From Anaerolineaceae bacterium (GTDB lineage Bacteria; Chloroflexota; Anaerolineae; Anaerolineales; Anaerolineaceae), in assembly GCA_003448875.1 (NCBI GenBank), contig DLXG01000132.1:1-10391 (forward strand): 10,391 nt of DNA, given 5' to 3'. The position numbers and the translations under genes were made by a program. A model generated the notes under the pieces. The model was not told the DNA's origin. It did not search any database and saw only the letters and a list, made by a program, of their open reading frames with translations. Position 1 is the first letter of the stretch, and each line of letters starts with the position of its first letter. Below are positions 6,541 through 10,391 of the stretch, in pieces.

Positions 6541-7103
6541 AACACAATCCGTTTATATGGTTTCAGCATGACCTGAACACGCTCCGGCAAAGCCTTCGTA
6601 TATTGCAGCATCCCCAGCTCCGCTACACCGATGCTATCCGTTAAACCCGATTTGATCTCTTTGTAGAAGCGCACACTTAATAAGGTCGCCGCATTAATTA
6701 GATCATCCGGTAAGGACGAAAATCCACCCGTGAAAGATAAATTTACCTGAACTCTTCCATGTCCATCTACACCATGCCAGGACACCGAAACCCTGAACAC
6801 TTCTGCTTTGGCCGGGTCCAGCTCGCGCCAGTTCTCATGAGCAGAATACCGATAGGCTAAATACGATACGCTTTCAACAATCGGCTTTGGCGGCCAACAC
6901 CACAAAATTCCGTCAGCGGAAATGTATCCTCGAACGATCACATTTGACAGCGTTTCCCTGATGAAATAGTTGTCGCTGCCTCCGCAATACCGGTCAATCG
7001 TCCGGCTTGCTTGAGTAATCAACTCGGCCAAAAGAACATCATCGGCGTTTTCTGCGCTTCCGAGTGCCCGTTTGACTGCCGCCAAAGTCGTGTAATCCGC
7101 CAT
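6537..7103 (-). CDS. Head-tail connector protein (gp6-like)
   Basis: A 188-residue protein with the typical opening of phage gp6-like connector proteins: a short Leu/Ala-rich helix starting MADYTTLAAVKRALGS, then LLAELITQASRTIDRYCGG. These proteins form a ring below the portal and prepare the neck for the tail. Further conserved-looking parts are the beta stretch around GGFSSLPDDLINAATLLSVRFY, which matches the usual P-x-x-l-x-x-A-x-x-l-x-x-x-x-y pattern, and the end, VMLKPYKRIVL. The ATG at 7103 has GGAG seven bases upstream. The gene overlaps the preceding small gene by 65 bases, longer than any other overlap here. An exact dispersed site (7123-7133) lies 20 bases upstream of the start. Confidence 0.85.
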   Translation of the reverse strand: MADYTTLAAVKRALGSAENADDVLLAELITQASRTIDRYCGGSDNYFIRETLSNVIVRGYISADGILWCWPPKPIVESVSYLAYRYSAHENWRELDPAKAEVFRVSVSWHGVDGHGRVQVNLSFTGGFSSLPDDLINAATLLSVRFYKEIKSGLTDSIGVAELGMLQYTKALPERVQVMLKPYKRIVL

Positions 7104-7269
7104 TTATCTGCTCCGCATTTGCATACTCAGTATCAAGAGGGGCAATTACACCGGAATTGATTATGCCTTCGGCTATGTCTTCTGGCAGTTCAATTTGGCC
7201 ATTTTCAACATAGGCAATGAAACTGCCCTGGCTGATACTGTGTATGTTTCCCAACGCCCGGTATTTCAT
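7039..7269 (-). CDS. Small head-region protein with basic C-terminus
   Basis: A 76-residue protein from an ATG at 7269 with GAGG four bases upstream; the frame runs on to 7314 but that part lies inside the post-capsid hairpin and has no good ribosome binding site. The N-terminal half (MKYRALGNIHS, then VENGQIELPEDIAEGIINSG and VIAPLD) resembles the small proteins often found between capsid and connector genes, with a short beta part followed by an acidic helix. The last residues are GTRKRRKRR, strongly basic, and are encoded in the 65-base overlap with the connector gene. Two copies of the dispersed site lie in this gene (7123-7133 exact, 7235-7245 with one mismatch). The function is not recognised. 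Confidence 0.65.
   Translation of the reverse strand: MKYRALGNIHSISQGSFIAYVENGQIELPEDIAEGIINSGVIAPLDTEYANAEQINGGLHDFGGSQTGTRKRRKRR
7123..7133 (-). repeat. Dispersed operator-like site, exact copy
   Basis: ATACTCAGTAT, 20 bases upstream of the connector start and just ahead of its ribosome binding site. It encodes D-T-E-Y in the overlapping small head gene. Confidence 0.65.
7235..7245 (+). repeat. Dispersed operator-like site, one mismatch
   Basis: ATACTGTGTAT matches at 10 of 11 positions, in the small head gene and 112 bases from the exact copy at 7123-7133. It encodes H-S-I. Confidence 0.4.
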
Positions 7270-7280
7270 AGAACCTCGAT

Positions 7281-7314
7281 GTGGGGGAGCGACTCTCTCA
7301 AGCCCCTCCCCCAC
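7281..7314 (-). other. Strong hairpin just after the capsid gene
   Basis: GTGGGGGAG at 7281-7289 pairs perfectly with CTCCCCCAC at 7306-7314, a nine-base-pair GC-rich stem with a 16-base loop. It starts eight bases after the capsid stop codon and ends shortly before the ribosome binding site of the next gene. No run of T follows on the minus strand, so it is not a standard intrinsic terminator. It may protect or define the 3' end of the abundant capsid message, or dampen translation of the next gene. Confidence 0.6.
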
Positions 7315-7321
7315 GGATCAT

Positions 7322-8809
7322 TTACGCATTGCCGATATTGGTGATAATCCCAATGGAAGGCGGGAAATAGTGAGCAAACACGCCATCGAAATAAACGCCG
7401 CTCTCGTATTTCCGCGTGCGCTGCGGCCATTCGATTTGATAGTAGTCCTGGCGTAAGCGCATCTCCATCACATTGGGAACGCCGTTAATCGGATAGGGCA
7501 GCTGCTCGGTAACCGCTACCAGCGTGCCGGGGGGCAGATTGGGATGAATCTCCAACGGAACTTCTGGCGCTACACCCATCGCAAAGCGGTTGAGCAGACT
7601 TTTCACCCGCATACCGGCAGTGAATTCCATACCGGTTACGTACGGAATCTGCGCAGCTGATGCTGTCAATACTTTTTTGGTGATGTTATCCGCTTCCTGA
7701 GCATTCACGTAAATGCGGGTCGGTGACAGACGATACTTATCCCACATCCAGCGGAACATCTCATTGATTTCGGTAATTCCGCCATCATTAGAAGCGGAAA
7801 GCCCGGTACCAGTCCCTAAAGTCCCATCCGGCATCACCTTGATATAAGCACCAGAACCGCTCGTCCAGGCCTGATACAGAATACCATCGTAGCTGAGCAG
7901 GTTGCGCGAGTTATCTCCGGAAATCGCACTGGCATTCTGCCGGCCGGAAGTTACCAGGCTGGTCAGCACAACGCTGTTGACGGTTGTAATAGCTTGCAGT
8001 AATTCATTACCACTGGTACCCACATACCAGGCGTAAGCCACAGCACCCGTTACAGGGGTCACTTTGGCTTTGATCACATTGGTCGAGCCGGTAATTGCAC
8101 CAGTGCTGGTCGCATTGGACTTATTCGATGATCCGCCGCCGTATGTGAATGGTGAACCGCCGCTGGCCGGGGTGACACTAACCTGACCGACCACCCCACC
8201 ACTCAGCGAGGATGACAGATAACCATACAGCGTCAGCGCTACAACAATCACGTTATAGGTACCGGCACCGATTGAGCCGCCGCTCGCTTCGGTGGTAACG
8301 GTTGGCGCTGAGGGCGTTCCCAGCTGAACGGTATAGTTTCCACCCAGATCAGCAATTTCTTCTTCGATCATGGTGGCCCAGAGCAATCGCTGAGCCTGCG
8401 TAGCGCGCACATCTTCAAAGCCAACCGCAGCACGTTCGGCTTCAAAAGTGATGCTGTCCTCAAGCCCTAAGGTACGATAGGGTGCGCTCTTGTCCTGAAC
8501 ATCGGTAGTAACTACACCATTGCGTTCACCTTCCGGCACAAAGCCACGCAAGCCGGCCGTGTTGATACCCACCACTGCTTTCCAATTGGTTGACGTTCCG
8601 CCACCACCGGAAACACGCGGCGTACGGTTGCGAATAGGGGTCAAAACTGGGAATAGATTCTTGGCAGGTGCTTGTAAATCATACGCCACCAGACCGGTTG
8701 CCTGAGTAACGCCGGCTTTCTTCAGTGCATCGGCTGGCATCGGTTTTCCCAATGCTTTATAAAACTCGGCAACCGCCTCACGAGTTAATTGAGAAAGATT
8801 TTCAATCAT
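7322..8809 (-). CDS. Major capsid protein (HK97 fold) with an inserted beta-rich domain
   Basis: This 495-residue protein follows the protease/scaffold gene, the standard position of the HK97-type capsid protein. The N-terminal arm and E-loop-like part (residues 1-150; RVSGGGGTSTNWKAV, GFVPEGERNG) and the C-terminal half (residues 300-495; NEMFRWMWDKYRLSPTRIYVN, PYPINGVPNVMEMRLRQDYYQIEWPQRTRKYESGVYFDGVFA written here only as landmarks in part) suit that fold. Residues about 165-290 are rich in Gly, Ser, Thr and Val with alternating strands (GTYNVIVVALTLYGY; AVAYAWYVGTSG), which looks like an inserted Ig/FN3-like domain exposed on the capsid surface. AAGGAG lies about eight bases before the ATG and overlaps the protease stop. 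The length is above that of a simple capsid protein, which is explained by the insert. Confidence 0.88.
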   Translation of the reverse strand: MIENLSQLTREAVAEFYKALGKPMPADALKKAGVTQATGLVAYDLQAPAKNLFPVLTPIRNRTPRVSGGGGTSTNWKAVVGINTAGLRGFVPEGERNGVVTTDVQDKSAPYRTLGLEDSITFEAERAAVGFEDVRATQAQRLLWATMIEEEIADLGGNYTVQLGTPSAPTVTTEASGGSIGAGTYNVIVVALTLYGYLSSSLSGGVVGQVSVTPASGGSPFTYGGGSSNKSNATSTGAITGSTNVIKAKVTPVTGAVAYAWYVGTSGNELLQAITTVNSVVLTSLVTSGRQNASAISGDNSRNLLSYDGILYQAWTSGSGAYIKVMPDGTLGTGTGLSASNDGGITEINEMFRWMWDKYRLSPTRIYVNAQEADNITKKVLTASAAQIPYVTGMEFTAGMRVKSLLNRFAMGVAPEVPLEIHPNLPPGTLVAVTEQLPYPINGVPNVMEMRLRQDYYQIEWPQRTRKYESGVYFDGVFAHYFPPSIGIITNIGNA

Positions 8810-8820
8810 GTTGATTCTCC

Positions 8821-9399
8821 TTATCTTCCAGATTGCTGCACAGCCTGAATTTCAAGCCGTGCAATTTCATTTTGTAAACTTTGTCGAATCAGTGGATCAG
8901 TGGTCTTAGACAATTCGGCTTTCAATGCTTCGGCTTTTTGCAGTGCAGCACTGGCTTGCGGTGATAACGATCCAATTTCACGCAGGACGGGACCGCTTCC
9001 GCCGCGTTTTTCCAGTTCCTCAATGACCACAGCCAGTTTAGCCATATCATTTGCAACCGTGTTCAGCGACTTGCGCAAATCGGCGATTTCAGATTTGGTC
9101 ATGTCGGCAACTTTTTCACTGAGCGCCAATTGGTCGTTGATTTTTTCCACCAATCCAAATTCCTGCAAGATAGCGAGAACGATTTCTTTGACTTCATCGG
9201 CAGTAACCCCTTTCGGCCGCTCTTCAGCCGCTTTTTCCGATTCGTTCTCCAAATCGCTTTGGGCTTCTTCTGAAGTCTCACTCTCAGCGTTCTCGTTTTC
9301 TTCAATAATGGCAGCCAACTCATCGGCGATAGCGAATATCTCTTCTTCGCTCAAATCGCCTAACTGCTTTTTGAGAGTAGTTAAAATTTTGTCCTTCAT
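8821..9399 (-). CDS. Nested scaffold protein from an internal start in the protease gene
   Basis: Inside the protease frame, the ATG at 9399 (codon 255) is preceded by GAGG with five bases of spacing. Translation there would give a 192-residue protein starting MKDKILTTLKKQLGD. It contains an acidic segment rich in Glu and Ser (about residues 30-65) and then helices typical of capsid scaffolds, ending AVQQSGR. The start falls just after the end of the protease domain. Lambda and many other phages express the scaffold from such an in-frame internal start (C and Nu3). A one-mismatch copy of the dispersed site lies 14 bases upstream of this ATG. Confidence 0.6.
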   Translation of the reverse strand: MKDKILTTLKKQLGDLSEEEIFAIADELAAIIEENENAESETSEEAQSDLENESEKAAEERPKGVTADEVKEIVLAILQEFGLVEKINDQLALSEKVADMTKSEIADLRKSLNTVANDMAKLAVVIEELEKRGGSGPVLREIGSLSPQASAALQKAEALKAELSKTTDPLIRQSLQNEIARLEIQAVQQSGR

Positions 9400-10161
9400 G
9401 GTTACCTCGTTTTTACTGAGTATGATTTGAGTTCCATCCACTTTGACCATTTCAATAATCGCTCCTGGAATACAGGGCAGATCAACCAGACTGATTTCAT
9501 TCGGAATGGCTTCATAGCGGATATAACCTTTGTTCATTTCATCCGGCCAACGCCGGCCGTACGTGCCGCCAATCGAAAAACCGGTAAACACGCCCTCGGT
9601 GACTTTTTGCCAAGCTTCACTGTCCACCACCTTTACACCTACACGAATTGCTTTGGCGACATCATCGAACAGCAATTTGATCACCTTGCCAACCGCCTTG
9701 CTGGTGTGACTGTCCCGCACATTGCCAAGACTTTTTCCCTTGCTGGCTTTATGGACGCGTTTCGACCATTCCCAGAAATGCGGCTTGGACTTTTCGTAAT
9801 CCATGATTTCACCGCTGGAGTCTGGTTGTTCTGCCGCGGCAACTCCCCAAACTTCGCGGCGCGCTTCAATAACCTTTTGTAAAGGCACAAAATACGCCAG
9901 GCCTTTTTCTGCCTTTTCCTCGGCTTCTTCAAAGGCAATCGGCTCGTAATCATGCGCTTTCAGCCACTGGCGCGCTTGCTCAGCGGAAAATTTATCTGCA
10001 TCAAAGCGAATTGCCTGCAAAGTCATGCTTTCTTCACCTTTGAGTTTCCCGAAAATAGCATGTATTCCCTCGCCAAATTTGTTATTCTCACGGCGAAAGG
10101 AATCAGGGTCGAACTTTTCTGGGTCAATCAGTCTGGCGGCGTGTTCGTTAGGATACGGCAT
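8821..10161 (-). CDS. Prohead serine protease (XkdF/S78-like) fused to scaffold domain
   Basis: A 446-residue protein. The opening, MPYPNEHAARLIDPEKFDPD, and a short alpha/beta part up to about residue 95 precede a Peptidase S78-like domain (about residues 98-245). Candidate catalytic features are the His in RDSHTS (His152) and the Ser in FTGFSIGG (Ser196), followed by the characteristic NEISLVDLPCIPGA (221-234). Residues 255-446 are an acidic, helical scaffold domain. The enzyme would remove scaffold and capsid N-termini during prohead maturation. I chose the ATG at 10161, with GGAG six bases upstream, over the frame's earliest start at 10203, which lies inside the terminator hairpin. Its expression is probably controlled by the structured leader directly upstream. 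Confidence 0.88.
   Translation of the reverse strand: MPYPNEHAARLIDPEKFDPDSFRRENNKFGEGIHAIFGKLKGEESMTLQAIRFDADKFSAEQARQWLKAHDYEPIAFEEAEEKAEKGLAYFVPLQKVIEARREVWGVAAAEQPDSSGEIMDYEKSKPHFWEWSKRVHKASKGKSLGNVRDSHTSKAVGKVIKLLFDDVAKAIRVGVKVVDSEAWQKVTEGVFTGFSIGGTYGRRWPDEMNKGYIRYEAIPNEISLVDLPCIPGAIIEMVKVDGTQIILSKNEVTMKDKILTTLKKQLGDLSEEEIFAIADELAAIIEENENAESETSEEAQSDLENESEKAAEERPKGVTADEVKEIVLAILQEFGLVEKINDQLALSEKVADMTKSEIADLRKSLNTVANDMAKLAVVIEELEKRGGSGPVLREIGSLSPQASAALQKAEALKAELSKTTDPLIRQSLQNEIARLEIQAVQQSGR
9413..9423 (+). repeat. Dispersed operator-like site, one mismatch
   Basis: TTACTGAGTAT matches at 10 of 11 positions. It lies 14 bases upstream of the internal scaffold start, just ahead of that start's GAGG, and encodes I-L-S-K. 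Confidence 0.5.
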
Positions 10162-10171
10162 ACAAGACTCC

Positions 10172-10231
10172 AAAACAAAAACCGGCGAAAGTAAGCAAAC
10201 CACCTTGTGGTAAATCGCTTACTCTCGCCGG
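10172..10231 (-). terminator. Intrinsic terminator abutting the protease ribosome binding site
   Basis: On the minus-strand transcript, CCGGCGAGAGUAAGC (10231-10217) pairs with GCUUACUUUCGCCGG (10196-10182) over 15 positions. One pair is G-U (10224 with 10189), which would be an A-C mismatch on the plus strand, so the structure suits minus-strand RNA. The loop holds a further 5-bp hairpin (ACCAC-AAG-GUGGU, 10211-10199). UUUUUGUUUU (10181-10172) follows at once, and the GGAG ribosome binding site of the protease starts at 10171. It may end upstream transcripts or act as the off-state of an attenuator. Confidence 0.8.
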
Positions 10232-10323
10232 CTCTACCGGTTATTTATGAGAGTGTTACTGCTTACCTATCCAAGCTCTGCTACGGAATCGGCTTACAGC
10301 CTGCCCTTCCGGGCTAAATTGTT
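10177..10323 (-). ncRNA. Structured leader or stand-alone phage RNA
   Basis: A transcript from the promoter at 10359-10330 would begin near 10323 and end at the terminator near 10177, about 147 nt without an evident reading frame. Visible helices, in order: GCCC-GGAA-GGGC (10314-10303, with a GNRA-type loop); GGCU-GUA-AGCC (10301-10291); GCUU/AAGC (10276-10261); then an antiterminator-like helix, ACUCUC (10254-10249) with GAGAGU (10226-10221), enclosing CCGG-UAGAG-CCGG (10240-10228). The last helix uses bases 10231-10221, the same bases as the terminator 5' arm, so the two folds exclude each other. I do not recognise a known riboswitch class in it. Confidence 0.6.
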
Positions 10324-10329
10324 ATTACA

Positions 10330-10359
10330 ATTATAGAACATTTTCACCATAAAAGTCAA
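10330..10359 (-). promoter_or_regulatory. Sigma70-type promoter for the leader and protease gene
   Basis: The minus strand has TTGACT (10359-10354) and TATAAT (10335-10330) separated by 18 bases. The -10 box is a perfect consensus match and the -35 box matches five of six. Transcription would start near 10323. It lies at the end of the preceding gene, if the short open frame there is real. Confidence 0.75.
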
Positions 10360-10391
10360 GTGCTTTTGACTGAAATTCAGACACGAGTTGG
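10331..10391 (-). CDS. Possible C-terminal end of the upstream gene (portal?)
   Basis: One minus-strand frame is open from the window edge to a TAA at 10333-10331 and reads QLVSEFQSKALDFYGENVL. It looks protein-like and amphipathic, and a portal gene is expected upstream of the protease. But another frame is also open here, and twenty codons are too few to decide. The promoter would then overlap its last codons. Confidence 0.3.
   Translation of the reverse strand, partial: QLVSEFQSKALDFYGENVL
10370..10380. promoter_or_regulatory. Perfect 11-bp palindrome upstream of the promoter
   Basis: CTGAAATTCAG is a perfect palindrome around a central A and lies 10 bases upstream of the -35 box, where an activator or repressor could bind. 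It is unrelated in sequence to the dispersed ATACTSAGTAT site, and only one copy was noticed. Confidence 0.25.

Noticed and set aside
7940..8320. Diversity-generating-retroelement variable region in the capsid insert
   Set aside because: No template repeat, no reverse transcriptase in the window and no adenine-biased codon pattern at clustered positions.
8900..9882. Plus-strand frames of 151 to 176 codons opposite the protease gene
   Set aside because: Low-complexity Ser/Ala/Phe composition from the complement of Glu/Lys/Ala codons; no initiation signals.
10162..10203. Upstream extension of the protease start to 10203
   Set aside because: Those 14 codons lie in the terminator hairpin and T-run; the ATG at 10161 has a clear GGAG at proper spacing and begins the family-like MPYPNEHAARL.
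10177..10323. Leader as a tRNA or a known riboswitch
   Set aside because: No T-arm consensus or cloverleaf, and none of the conserved cores I know for cobalamin, SAM, c-di-GMP, TPP, lysine or fluoride classes could be matched by eye.
1..10391. CRISPR array, insertion sequence or attachment site
   Set aside because: No regularly spaced direct repeats, no transposase-like frame and no terminal inverted repeats were seen; the dispersed 11-mers are irregularly spaced palindromes.

Overview
This window is part of the late structural and lysis region of a tailed bacteriophage or prophage with a long non-contractile (siphovirus-type) tail. Almost every gene is on the minus strand, so the operon reads from right to left. 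Genes are packed with ATGA start/stop overlaps and clear Shine-Dalgarno sequences. The lysis genes include a GH25 muramidase with an SH3b domain and show no spanin pair, which fits a host without an outer membrane. Protein style is reminiscent of phages and prophages of Chloroflexota (Anaerolineae), but that host call is only an impression. No terminase, integrase, repressor or replication gene lies in the window, so a temperate or virulent lifestyle cannot be read directly.

Layout in the direction of transcription: the possible last codons of an upstream gene (10391-10331); a sigma70-type promoter (10359-10330) feeding a structured leader of about 145 nt that ends in an intrinsic terminator touching the next ribosome binding site; a prohead protease with a nested scaffold (10161-8821); the major capsid protein with an inserted beta-rich domain (8809-7322); a small head protein (7269-7039); a head-tail connector (7103-6537); a probable tail terminator (6540-6082); a lysis block of holin-like protein, coiled-coil/TM protein, 42-residue membrane protein and GH25 endolysin (6073-4465); a small zinc-ribbon protein (4468-4301); the tail tube protein (4317-3508); a tail assembly chaperone with a -1 frameshift extension (3511-2904); the tape measure protein (2670-577); a small tail protein (575-198); and the start of a further tail or baseplate protein (201 to beyond 1).

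Three things stand out beyond the ordinary operon. First, a palindromic 11-mer, ATACTSAGTAT, occurs four times exactly and four more times with one mismatch, spread through coding sequence in two different reading frames; it looks like a dispersed operator of the stoperator kind. Second, the leader before the protease gene contains mutually exclusive terminator and antiterminator helices, so it is either an attenuator/riboswitch or a stand-alone phage RNA. Third, a single plus-strand gene for a two-helix membrane protein (2691-2918) sits between the chaperone and tape measure genes with its own promoter, a moron arrangement.

Together the genes would build and mature the capsid (protease, scaffold, capsid), join it to the tail (connector, terminator), polymerise the tail (tube, chaperones, tape measure, tip proteins) and release progeny (holin, endolysin and accessory membrane proteins).
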